A stretch of DNA of 64,000 nt from Mycobacterium shimoidei (lineage in GTDB: Bacteria > Actinomycetota > Actinomycetes > Mycobacteriales > Mycobacteriaceae): positions 1-64,000 of the forward strand of contig LQPU01000010.1 of the NCBI GenBank assembly GCA_002101905.1. The letters are read 5' to 3'. Of the stretch, positions 9,101 to 16,624 are shown piece after piece (positions within the stretch are counted from its first letter, which is position 1; every line of letters begins with the position of its first letter). The position numbers and the translations under genes are program-made. The notes beneath the pieces are model-generated. The model did not search any database, was not told the DNA's origin, and worked only from the letters and a program-made list of their open reading frames with translations.

Positions 9101-9418
9101 GTAGCTGAGCTTGGACAGCCCTGCTTCGAACGTCATCGGCAGCGGAGGGCTGACTGGGACGGCGATCACGCCGATGCGCGCGCACGCGAACAAAGCGGCC
9201 ACCATCTCCAGCCCGGGTGGGTAGACCAGCAGCGCCCGGTCGCCCTTGCGCAGCCCGGCGTCCGCATACAGATAGGCAGCCAGCTCACGTGTCCGCTCGG
9301 CGAAGCTTTGGTACGTGTAGTGCTCGATCTCGTGGCCATCGACGTCGACGAACCGGTAGAGGATCTGGTCCGGCTTTTCCGCTTCCCACTTCTCCAGGTA
9401 GTCAATAAGCGTCTCCAT
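6179..9418 (-). CDS. FAAL - acyl carrier protein - thioester reductase megaenzyme
   Basis: This 1079-residue protein should activate a fatty acid as acyl-AMP, load it on its own carrier domain and release it reductively as an aldehyde or alcohol. Residues 1-570 are an adenylation domain with YTSGSTNDPKG (176-186), the FAAL-type WLPQHHDMGL (211-220) and the C-terminal Lys region PKTTSGKIRR. Residues 590-660 are a carrier domain with the phosphopantetheine Ser610 in DLGIDSL. From about 705 there is a reductase domain with TGATGFLG (711-718) and Tyr872/Lys876 (YSQTK). ATG 9418 is the start; GGGAG lies about 12 nt upstream, and an in-frame GTG sits just before at 9421. The domain order recalls carboxylic acid reductases (FadD9), but the ligase is of the FAAL class. 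Confidence 0.85.
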   Translation of the reverse strand: METLIDYLEKWEAEKPDQILYRFVDVDGHEIEHYTYQSFAERTRELAAYLYADAGLRKGDRALLVYPPGLEMVAALFACARIGVIAVPVSPPLPMTFEAGLSKLSYVARDCQAKAVLSTKQFEYDFRLLLGDGEGAQAWPGAVRPPELPWHATDAAQDFGGGPVPDSPNSVLFLQYTSGSTNDPKGVVVSHANVIANSAGFHDDNEVAVSWLPQHHDMGLISAYFFILVLGGTTHAMSPADFLVRPAAWLRLISDVRATHSPAPNFALEYCLREDKLPSSELEGIDLSSLESIVVGAEPLRAKSFTRFRERFAPYGLDPSALTGAHGLAENTLVVSMKGRQTLALNKRALDKNLVRVEKALPENNNQAPVVSCGKPLDGNIVRIVDPESRQDLGEGRIGEIWVDGPSKAGGYWRRPEKSAETFEARIVGDAEHTYLRTGDLGFLYEGELFCCGRTKDLIIVRGVNSYPGDIESVVEQAAEIRKGCTAAFSVERDDEEVLVVVAEVRDENKLPDGKALARTIRRQCHIDPHTIVFARQRSVPKTTSGKIRRAETRKRWLNGELPVLGSYSNPVQDDLDVDAGPLERFRYLVESYDLSGDEDCSFADLGIDSLTLAELRTDLQRLLEENGAGELADEVNTRLLQRLTVAELFQLVRQFDDDSGQPLQAVREQLDRISAEYEAYEAKQMRADAQLALPELPPARPGTPTDILFTGATGFLGPFLLSNLLAQTGYTVHALVRATDAGHGLDRIIASLRRAQLWSPELDAEVRSRVKVICGNLAEPNLGIGEAAFGELAERIDMIVHNGALVDYVRTYDGLRPANVLGTRDLLRLAMTTHRKAFHLVSSTFIYGWSTLPVVGEWDANTEMKGLDFGYSQTKWVAEQLTLAAQQKGLDVRIYRPSLISPTSAGFGSQEDILVRLTAFMIQHGIAVNALNQVSLLPADLIGEHIVALMGLPAEAGTVFNMTADDYYNLTDVTRILSERYGYRFDYHDIPSFAQEANRRCGPRDPLFPLVDFLIRSADKISAMRDKRYDNAQYRYARALAKVRLREPALTDTVDHLVRFLRQERLITESEAEAQCSA

Positions 9419-10074
9419 CACGGAGTCACTCTCCCTTCCAGGCTCGTCCGAACTGCGATCAATGAAACTGCTAGAGGCACACGCGGAAACTGCTAAAGGC
9501 ACGCGCGTTAGACCGATCGTAGCCCCGAGGACCGGCCGCTGGCAAAGCATCGTCCAGCTTTTTCAAGGGTTTACATCAATTTCACAGTTGGCACTTAGCT
9601 ACTGAGTAAATCTATGCATCCGATGGGAGGGCGGCGCACCGGCGCGATCGGTGACGCCCGCTGCTCCGATGATTTCCGTACGACAGTAGTTCAGTATTTC
9701 AGCACCGTTCTGACCAGCATTTATACAGGTAAACGGCCTGAAATACGGGACTACTGAGGTACGCGGTTCCGGTTTCCGTAACTAATGATCAATGTTCGCC
9801 AGGCGGCTATAGGCCGCGGCGCCCGCCCGGTGACCCAGACAGGGTGAGCCAGGTCTGCAAATCAATATCCAGCCTGGTTACCGGTTGGTAGGCTCCGAGC
9901 TAGAGATTTTCAGCAAACTTCTGTCTCCGCCTGCGGGAATGCGCTCCTGATGGTGTATGGCGACACCGTACAGCCTTTGCCGTACGGAGCTACTGAAACG
10001 GACATACTGAACTGCTGACAGACCCGCGGCTATGGACACAGAAGCTCTGGTGCGGTGGGCTTGCCTGCGCTCGA
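9419..10074. other. Large intergenic region with repeated TACTGA-type elements
   Basis: About 650 bp separates the FAAL-ACP-TR gene from the kinase-like gene, and I see no gene in it. It is richer in A+T than its surroundings. It contains an imperfect inverted repeat (9678-9762), a third copy of the same 14-mer at 10004-10017 and a hairpin CCGTAC/GTACGG (9966-9971 and 9982-9987). It probably carries the promoter and operators of the megaenzyme gene, and a small RNA cannot be excluded. Confidence 0.5.
9678..9762. promoter_or_regulatory. Paired operator-like inverted repeat
   Basis: Two 25-bp arms (9678-9702 and 9738-9762) are inverted copies of each other at 21 of 25 positions, 35 bp apart. 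Both contain a form of ATACTGAACTACTG: exact on the minus strand at 9684-9697, and as ATACGGGACTACTG at 9743-9756. ATACTGAACTGCTG recurs at 10004-10017. Repeated copies in both orientations suggest binding sites for a dedicated regulator. No regulator gene is adjacent. Confidence 0.5.
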
Positions 10075-11094
10075 TCAGGTCGGGATTGCGATACGCCAGG
10101 GTGCAGAGACGTGCGCGACGCGGATGCGCGGCCCGGCGTGCGCCACCAGCTTCACGATGCCGTCGAAGCGCTCGCCGTCAATGATCGGCGACAGCGGCTC
10201 GTCGTCGGCCTCGATGATCATCTCCCGGCCGTTGACGTCGCGGACCCCCCGACCCCGGACGCTGCCGCTGGTGAGGGCCGCCGGAAGCTGGACGACGATC
10301 TTCGATGGCCGGGTCTCGCCGGCTTGAAAATGCAACAGACCGGCTTGGGCGGCCTTCGGGAACAGCCGAAACGGACCACCGATCCGTAGGTCGATTGCGC
10401 CGGCGTGCAGCAGCCGGTGCGTTCGGGTGGGCACCTCCTCGCCGTCGATCACGACGCGGGCATGCGTCGGAGCGAATAGGTGTGTCGCCCAGTTGGGCCG
10501 GTGCATGCGGCTGGGGGCCACCTTGTTGCCGATGTAGTCGCCGAACGTGCGGCCGATCACCCGTGCGACTGCCGCCCGGCCATGGTCAGGGTTGGCGTAG
10601 TACTTGTCGTAGAACCGGTTACCGACACCTCCGGCGGCCAGGCCGAAGCAGAGGCGGTGAAATGCCGCGCCGTCGGCCGTTTCACCGTCCAGTTGCAAGG
10701 TGTCAAGGAACACCTCGGGCGGAGGCCGGTTTTTCTCGGCGGCAGCCGTCAGCGCGCGCACGATCGCGTCGGCGCTTCCGCGTATTCCCGCCTTGCGCGC
10801 GACGGCGTTGACGCTGCCACCGTTGGTGGGCACGAACGTCGGCCAGTGTTCGGGATCGGCGACGCGCTGCTCCGTTTCGTTGATCAACCAGTGCAGCGCA
10901 CCGTCGCCGCCATCGCCCACCAGGTGGCTGACCTGTGGAGCGAGTTGCTCGATGGTCTTGCGGAGTTCGTCGATGGACGCGGTTTCGTGCACCTCGCCCC
11001 ATCGGCCGACGACGCGCCGAAGGTCTGCCGCGCGATCACCGCGCGCAGCAAGGTTCTTGCGCGCTTTGGGATTGACGATGACGCCTAGATACAT
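10075..11094 (-). CDS. Diacylglycerol/lipid kinase family protein
   Basis: This 339-residue protein has the diacylglycerol-kinase catalytic fold: VIVNPKARKN near the N-terminus, GDGGDG (60-65) in place of the usual GGDGT, and PTNGGSVN (89-96) where the family has a Gly-rich TGN motif. It probably phosphorylates a lipid or lipid-like alcohol. The frame is open for another 93 codons upstream, but that stretch is low-complexity and overlaps the divergent SDR gene. ATG 11094 directly begins the conserved strand MYLGVIVNP. It is divergent from the SDR at 11254. Confidence 0.75.
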   Translation of the reverse strand: MYLGVIVNPKARKNLAARGDRAADLRRVVGRWGEVHETASIDELRKTIEQLAPQVSHLVGDGGDGALHWLINETEQRVADPEHWPTFVPTNGGSVNAVARKAGIRGSADAIVRALTAAAEKNRPPPEVFLDTLQLDGETADGAAFHRLCFGLAAGGVGNRFYDKYYANPDHGRAAVARVIGRTFGDYIGNKVAPSRMHRPNWATHLFAPTHARVVIDGEEVPTRTHRLLHAGAIDLRIGGPFRLFPKAAQAGLLHFQAGETRPSKIVVQLPAALTSGSVRGRGVRDVNGREMIIEADDEPLSPIIDGERFDGIVKLVAHAGPRIRVAHVSAPWRIAIPT

Positions 11095-11253
11095 CCGCAG
11101 GACCCCAGCGTATGCGGGGCGGACAGGTCCGACGCCCAGGGGACCGGGGGAGATTCCGCGCGCATTCCCTGGACGATACCTGCGACGAGCCCGCCGGCGC
11201 GGACGCGGACCTGTACCCGGCCGCGGCGGCACGAGTTCATTAGGGTGGCTGCC

Positions 11254-12135
11254 ATGGCTGGTTGGACCGCGGCGGATCTGCCCTCGTTCGCTGGGCGCAC
11301 CGCCATTGTCACCGGCGCCAACAGCGGACTGGGCGAGGTGACCGCCCGCGAATTGGCTCGGGTCGGTGCGCACGTCATCCTGGCCGTGCGCAACACCGAC
11401 AAAGGGGAGGCCGCGGCCCGCCGCATGCCCGGGTCCGAAACCGGCCGCGTCGAGGTCCGGGAACTCGACTTGGAAGATTTGTCCTCAGTCCGGGACTTCG
11501 CCGACGGGATCGATCACGTCGACGTCCTGATCAACAACGCCGGCATCATGGCCGCCGACTTCGGGCTGACCGTCGACGGGTTCGAGCGCCACATCGGCAC
11601 CAATCACCTCGGTCACTTCGCTTTGACGAACCTGCTGCTGCCCAAGCTCACCGACCGGGTCGTGACGGTGTCGTCGCTCATGCACATGTTCGGCTACATC
11701 AGCATCAAAGACCTGCACTGGCAGTCCCGGCCATACTCGAGGTGGCTGGCGTACAGCCAGTCGAAACTGGCCAACCTGCTGTTCACCAGCGAGCTGCAGC
11801 GCCGCTTGAGGGCCGTCGGCAGTTCGCTGCGCGCGCTGGCCGCCCACCCCGGCTGGTCGCACACCAATCTTCAGGGCCAGTCCGGCCACAAGTTGAGCGA
11901 CGCCGTGGTGATGGGCGTCGACCGTGTGGTATCCACCGATGCTGACTTCGGCGCGCGGCAGACGTTGTACGCGGCGTCGCAGGATCTGCCGGGCAACACC
12001 TTCGTCGGCCCACAATTCGCGTTTTATGGCCGCAGCGGGCCGACGTGGCGCAACTGGCCGGCCAAACGGGCGAGCACCGCCACCGCTCTGTGGGATCTGT
12101 CGGAGCGGCTCACCGGTGTCAAGTTTCCGCTGTGA
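11254..12135 (+). CDS. Short-chain dehydrogenase/reductase (retinol-dehydrogenase-like)
   Basis: This 293-residue classical-type SDR has the cofactor motif TGANSGLG (20-27), LINNAGIM (92-99), Ser141 and the catalytic pair Tyr167/Lys171 (YSQSK). The NSGLG form and the long C-terminal part resemble retinol/protochlorophyllide-reductase-like SDRs, which are numerous in mycobacteria. ATG 11254 was preferred to GTG 11245 because AGGG lies 8 nt before it. The substrate cannot be told from the sequence. Confidence 0.85.
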   Translation: MAGWTAADLPSFAGRTAIVTGANSGLGEVTARELARVGAHVILAVRNTDKGEAAARRMPGSETGRVEVRELDLEDLSSVRDFADGIDHVDVLINNAGIMAADFGLTVDGFERHIGTNHLGHFALTNLLLPKLTDRVVTVSSLMHMFGYISIKDLHWQSRPYSRWLAYSQSKLANLLFTSELQRRLRAVGSSLRALAAHPGWSHTNLQGQSGHKLSDAVVMGVDRVVSTDADFGARQTLYAASQDLPGNTFVGPQFAFYGRSGPTWRNWPAKRASTATALWDLSERLTGVKFPL

Positions 12136-12262
12136 GATTTGCCTCGCGATCAACCAGTTTCGTCGTGCGCGCTGCTGCGCACACTGTGGACACTAGAGTT
12201 ACCGCGAAAGAAACTTTTGGTGATAAAGGTTGCCCGGCTGGCGTCAGCGAGGAGGTCGCTTA

Positions 12263-13180
12263 ATGGCGAATGTGCAGATCGCAGGGCTGTTCGCGCTGTG
12301 CGCCGCGCTGGCTGCCGCGATTGGCAGCGTGGTTCGTCAACGGATTGCACAGCAGATCACCGAGGACCGCGTCGGCCACCTGACGCTGTTCGGCATGTTG
12401 GTGCGCGACGGTCGGTGGTGGGCGGGTGGCCTGGGAGACGTCGCCAGTTACTGCCTGCTGGCCGCGGCCCTGGACAGAGGCTCGGTCATGTTGGTTACCG
12501 CGTTGCAGGTGACGGTGCTGCTGTTCGCGTTGCCCATCTATGCGCGAGTGGCCCGCCATCCGATCAGCCGTCGAGAGTGGGTCTGGGCGATCGTGTTGGC
12601 CGCGGCGCTGGCACTGGTCATCAAGGTCGGCGATCCGTCGGCCGGGCATTCCCGCGGCTCGCTGACGGCGTGGATCGTCGTGGCTCTGGTGATGGGCCCG
12701 GCATTGGCGCTCTGCGTGCTGGGGGCCCGGATCTGGCAGGACCGTCCGACCTCGGCGGTGCTGCTGGCGGCGGTGTCGGGTTCGTCGCTGGCGCTGTTCG
12801 CGGTGCTGACCAAGGGCATCGTCGAGGTGCTGCACCAGGGCGCCATCCACTTGCTGGCTACCCCCGAGCTGTATGCGTGGATACTGGCGGGGGTCGCCGG
12901 GATGATCTTTCAGCAGTCCGCGTTCCGGGCCGGTGCGCTCACCGCGTCACTGCCGACGATTACCGTGGCGAAACCCGTGGTCGCTGTGGCGCTGGGGGTC
13001 TTCGTACTCAACGAGACGCTCGATGCCAGTGGCCCGGAGTCGATTCTGCTGGCAGCCGCGGTGGTGCTGGTGATCGTCGCAACCGTGGCGTTGGCCCGCG
13101 GTGAGGCTGCGAGCATTTCGGCCGGTTCCGGCCGTGACACCGCTATCAAGGTGTACCCGACGGCTCCGTCCAAAGCCTGA
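12263..13180 (+). CDS. DMT-superfamily (EamA-like) membrane transporter
   Basis: This 305-residue integral membrane protein has about ten hydrophobic helices in two similar halves, typical of drug/metabolite transporters. A preserved sequence in the second half (AGALTASLPTITVAKPVVA) matches the conserved late helix of this family. GGAGG lies 8 nt before ATG 12263. The C-terminal 25 residues are polar and cytoplasmic. The substrate is unknown. It lies 83 bp upstream of pruA on the same strand and could share transcription with it. Confidence 0.75.
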   Translation: MANVQIAGLFALCAALAAAIGSVVRQRIAQQITEDRVGHLTLFGMLVRDGRWWAGGLGDVASYCLLAAALDRGSVMLVTALQVTVLLFALPIYARVARHPISRREWVWAIVLAAALALVIKVGDPSAGHSRGSLTAWIVVALVMGPALALCVLGARIWQDRPTSAVLLAAVSGSSLALFAVLTKGIVEVLHQGAIHLLATPELYAWILAGVAGMIFQQSAFRAGALTASLPTITVAKPVVAVALGVFVLNETLDASGPESILLAAAVVLVIVATVALARGEAASISAGSGRDTAIKVYPTAPSKA

Positions 13181-13263
13181 GCAACTGAACTTCCACCTAA
13201 CCCGGCGTTTCAAGGCCGCGGCGCTTCCTCGCATTCCGGTCCGTCGGGGGGCATCCTGACAAC

Positions 13264-14895
13264 ATGGACGCGATCACCGACGTTCCATTGCCCAGCAACG
13301 AACCGGTCCACGACTACGCGCCGAATTCACCCGAGCGTGCTCGGCTGAGCGCCGAACTGGCCGCACTGGCCGGCGATCCGACAGACCTGCCGCACGTGAT
13401 CGGCGGCGAGCACCGCATGGGCAGCGGTGAGCGGATTGACGTCGTGCAGCCACACCGGCACTCCGCCCGCCTGGGCACACTCACCAACGCAGGGCACGCC
13501 GAGGCCGCCGCGGCCGTCGAGGCGGCCATGGCGGCTCGGGCACATTGGGCGGCCATGCCGTTCGACGAACGTGCTGCGATCTTTCTGCGGGCGGCTGACC
13601 TGTTGGCTGGGCCGTGGCGGGAGAAAATCGCCGCCGCGACCATGCTCGGCCAGTCCAAGAGCGCGTACCAGGCCGAGATCGACGCGCCCTGCGAGCTGAT
13701 CGACTTCTGGCGGTTCAACGTGGCGTTCGCCCGGCACATCCTGGCGCAACAGCCAATCAGTGGCAACGGCGAATGGAACCGAACCGACTACCGGCCGTTG
13801 GACGGATTCGTTTATGCCATAACGCCGTTCAACTTCTCCTCGATCGCCGGCAACCTTCCGACTGCTCCGGCACTGATGGGCAATACGGTGGTCTGGAAGC
13901 CGTCGATCACCCAGACCTTGGCCGCCTATCTGACCATGCGGCTACTGGAGGAGGCTGGACTGCCGCCCGGGGTGATCAACCTGGTCACCGGGGATGGTTA
14001 TGCGGTTTCTGATGTGGCACTTGCTGATTCGCGGCTGGCCGGTATCCACTTCACCGGATCGACCGCAACGTTTCAGCACCTGTGGCGGGAGGTCGGCACC
14101 AACATCGAGCGCTACCGCAGCTACCCGCGCCTGGTGGGGGAGACCGGCGGCAAGGACTTTGTGCTCGCCCACGCCTCGGCCCGGCCGGACGTGTTGCGCA
14201 CCGCCTTGATCCGCGGCGCCTTCGACTACCAGGGTCAGAAGTGCTCGGCGGCGTCGCGCGCGTTCATTGCGCATTCGGTGTGGCAGAAGATGGGTGATGA
14301 TTTCCTGGCCGCCACCGCCGAGCTGCGGTTTGGTGATATCACCGACTTCACCAACTTCGGCGGTGCGCTGATCGACCAGCGGGCGTTTGTCAAGAACGTC
14401 AAAGCCATCGAGAGAGCCAAGAGCGCAGCCGGCCTCACGATCGCCGTCGGCGGTGAATACGACGACAGCGAAGGCTATTTCGTGCGTCCGACGGTGCTGC
14501 TGTCCGACGATCCAGGTGACGAGGCGTTTGCAACCGAGTACTTCGGTCCGCTGTTGGCCGTGCACGTCTACCCGGACAACCAATACGAACGGATCCTCGA
14601 CGTGATCGATACCGGGTCGCGGTATGCGCTCACCGGCGCAGTGATCGCCGAGGACCGCGACGCGGTGCTGACCGCCCAGCGCGGGCTACGGTTCGCGGCG
14701 GGGAACTTCTACGTCAACGACAAGCCGACCGGGGCAGTGGTGGGCCGCCAACCATTCGGCGGGTCCCGCGGCTCGGGCACCAATGACAAGGCCGGCTCCG
14801 CGCTGAACCTGCTGCGCTGGACCTCGGCGCGCACGATCAAAGAAACCTTCTTGCCGGCTGTCCATCACGAATATCCACACATGTCGGCGGACTGA
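13264..14895 (+). CDS. pruA: L-glutamate gamma-semialdehyde (P5C) dehydrogenase
   Basis: This 543-residue aldehyde dehydrogenase performs the second step of proline catabolism, oxidising P5C/glutamate semialdehyde to glutamate with NAD+. Catalytic residues are visible: Glu293 in GETGGKDF and Cys327 in YQGQKCSAASR. NFSSIAGNLPTAPALMGN is characteristic of P5C dehydrogenases. It is coupled to proline dehydrogenase: its TGA shares its A with the ATG of pruB (TGATG at 14893-14897). It corresponds to Rv1187 (rocA/pruA). Confidence 0.95.
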   Translation: MDAITDVPLPSNEPVHDYAPNSPERARLSAELAALAGDPTDLPHVIGGEHRMGSGERIDVVQPHRHSARLGTLTNAGHAEAAAAVEAAMAARAHWAAMPFDERAAIFLRAADLLAGPWREKIAAATMLGQSKSAYQAEIDAPCELIDFWRFNVAFARHILAQQPISGNGEWNRTDYRPLDGFVYAITPFNFSSIAGNLPTAPALMGNTVVWKPSITQTLAAYLTMRLLEEAGLPPGVINLVTGDGYAVSDVALADSRLAGIHFTGSTATFQHLWREVGTNIERYRSYPRLVGETGGKDFVLAHASARPDVLRTALIRGAFDYQGQKCSAASRAFIAHSVWQKMGDDFLAATAELRFGDITDFTNFGGALIDQRAFVKNVKAIERAKSAAGLTIAVGGEYDDSEGYFVRPTVLLSDDPGDEAFATEYFGPLLAVHVYPDNQYERILDVIDTGSRYALTGAVIAEDRDAVLTAQRGLRFAAGNFYVNDKPTGAVVGRQPFGGSRGSGTNDKAGSALNLLRWTSARTIKETFLPAVHHEYPHMSAD

Positions 14896-15983
14896 TGTCA
14901 TCGGGGCGGGCGCGATCGCGAGCGCGGCGAAGCCGGGCGAAGCGGGTCGCCCCCATTGAACCGGCGCGATCGCGAGCGCGGCGAAGCCGGGCGAAGCGGG
15001 TCGCCCCCATTGAACCGGGGCGATCGCGGCTGTTCGCCAGCACGGTACGCCCGGCGATTCTGGCGGCGAGCCGCTCCGACAGGTTGCGGCGCACCACCGA
15101 GCGGCTATCGGTCACCCGTAAGGTGGTACGCCGGTTCGTACCGGGGGAGACCATCGACTCGGTACTGAATAGCGTTGCAATGTTGCGAGATTCGCACCGC
15201 TTCGTCAGCATCGATTATCTCGGTGAGGATGTTACCGACGTTGACGACACCAAAGCCAGGGCAGGCACATACCGTCAACTTCTCAAGGCATTGGGCCAGC
15301 GGCCGGACGCCACTCACGAGGGTGTGCGTCCGCTCGAGGTATCCCTCAAGCTTTCGGCGCTGGGTCAGGCATTGGACCGCGACGGCGAAAAGGTCGCGCT
15401 GGAAAACGCGCACGCCATTTGCGAGTCTGCCGAGCAAGTCGGGGCCTGGGTAACCGTCGATGCCGAAGACCACACCACCACCGATTCGACACTGTCCATC
15501 GTGTCCGAGCTGCGAGCCGACTTTCCCTGGCTGGGAGTTGTGTTGCAGGCCTACCTGCGACGCACCCGCGGCGATTGCGAACAATTCGCGGCCAGCGGGG
15601 CCCGAGTCCGGCTGTGCAAGGGCGCCTACGACGAACCCGCGTCGGTCGCCCTGCGTGACGGTGCTGCGGTCACCGACTCGTATCTACAGTGCCTGCGGAT
15701 ACTGATGGTCGGGTCGGGCTACCCGATGGTGGCCACACACGACCCGGCCATCATCAGTGCGGTGCCCACCCTGGCGAACGAATCTGGAAGGGCACCAGGA
15801 GATTTCGAATACCAGATGCTGTACGGCATTCGCGACGACGAGCAGCAGCGGCTGGTGCGCGCCGGCAATCAGGTGCGGGTGTACGTGCCGTTCGGCACAC
15901 ACTGGTACGGATATTTCATGCGCCGGCTGGCCGAACGGCCGGCCAACTTGAAGTTCTTCGTGCGCGCGCTGGCCAAGCGCTGA
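14895..15983 (+). CDS. pruB: Proline dehydrogenase with repeat-expanded N-terminus
   Basis: This 362-residue FAD-dependent proline dehydrogenase (Rv1188-like) makes P5C for the neighbouring PruA. Family motifs include VSLKLSALGQ, VTVDAEDHTTTDSTL, VVLQAYLRRT, RLCKGAYDEP and the C-terminal YGIRDDEQQRL with YVPFG.HWYGYFMRRL. The ATG at 14895 overlaps the pruA stop. Residues 5-43 are not family sequence. They are two exact 18-residue copies of a basic unit (ARSRARRSRAKRVAPIEP) plus a remnant, encoded by the 54-bp repeat inserted here in frame. The normal N-terminus seems to resume at LFASTVRPAIL. A later start inside or after the repeat cannot be excluded. Confidence 0.92.
   Translation: MSSGRARSRARRSRAKRVAPIEPARSRARRSRAKRVAPIEPGRSRLFASTVRPAILAASRSDRLRRTTERLSVTRKVVRRFVPGETIDSVLNSVAMLRDSHRFVSIDYLGEDVTDVDDTKARAGTYRQLLKALGQRPDATHEGVRPLEVSLKLSALGQALDRDGEKVALENAHAICESAEQVGAWVTVDAEDHTTTDSTLSIVSELRADFPWLGVVLQAYLRRTRGDCEQFAASGARVRLCKGAYDEPASVALRDGAAVTDSYLQCLRILMVGSGYPMVATHDPAIISAVPTLANESGRAPGDFEYQMLYGIRDDEQQRLVRAGNQVRVYVPFGTHWYGYFMRRLAERPANLKFFVRALAKR
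14911..15028 (+). repeat. Tandem 54-bp repeat inside pruB
   Basis: Two identical 54-bp units start at 14911 and 14965, followed by a truncated third at 15019 (GGCGATCGCG). The unit contains GCGATCGCGAGCGCGG, then CGAAGCCGGGCGAAGCGGG, then CGCCCCCATTGAACCGG. Being a multiple of three, it keeps the pruB frame open. A 40-bp copy with two differences lies inverted at 2257-2296. Confidence 0.9.
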
Positions 15984-16010
15984 GGGCAAGGTCACCGGTA
16001 AGAGGTTGTG

Positions 16011-16466
16011 TTACTCGAGCGGTGTGGCGCCCTCTGCTTGTTGGGCCAGCGCCTGTGCCAGACGCGCATAGGATGCACTGAGCCTGGACTCCATGAATTT
16101 TGCGAAGCCGGGAATGCGCGGTGCGCACGTCACGGTCCAGATGATGCGACACCCGTCCGGGCGATCTTCGACGCGGATGTCACCCCGGTAATCCCTGAGC
16201 AACATGTACCACGGGAGCGATGCGACATAGGCATGATGATGTGGACGCGTTCCCCCGACGATCGTGTCGCGTATCACGCTGTGCCCGATGCGCATCCGCC
16301 TGACCCCACCCTTTCCGGTGTCAGGCTCTCCGTGCCGCTCCCATGACGCGGCGGACACAGTCGGCATGAAATCTGGCCAACGCTCGACATCCATTAGTAG
16401 GTCAAATATCGTCGCAGGCTTCGCGCTCGACAGTTGCTCGACCCGACATGACAACGTCCCGCTCAT
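16011..16466 (-). CDS. SRPBCC (START/polyketide-cyclase-like) family protein
   Basis: This 151-residue helix-grip protein is of the polyketide cyclase/dehydrase type common in mycobacteria. The N-terminal SSAKPATIFDLLMDVERWPDF and the WERHGEPDTGKGGVRR segment fit a ligand-binding START fold, not a specific enzyme. ATG 16466 begins the family-like part (MSGTLSCRVE); the frame is open 19 codons further but without resemblance. It is convergent with pruB, 27 bp apart. The ligand is unknown. Confidence 0.7.
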   Translation of the reverse strand: MSGTLSCRVEQLSSAKPATIFDLLMDVERWPDFMPTVSAASWERHGEPDTGKGGVRRMRIGHSVIRDTIVGGTRPHHHAYVASLPWYMLLRDYRGDIRVEDRPDGCRIIWTVTCAPRIPGFAKFMESRLSASYARLAQALAQQAEGATPLE

Positions 16467-16624
16467 GCAGGCGAAACGTACCCGGGAGCCGGAGTAGACG
16501 TGGTGATTCGGACAATCCCTCACACACGAGCTACGGCGCGCGGAATCAGCCGATAACGCTTTTCATCAGGCCAGGCGAATATTAAAGTTGGGCCACCCGA
16601 AATCACAGCCCAAAGGGGTGGGTC

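Noticed and set aside
7187-9496. Long plus-strand frames opposite the FAAL-ACP-TR gene
   Set aside because: These are antisense shadows typical of high-GC coding sequence; the minus strand holds all domain motifs.
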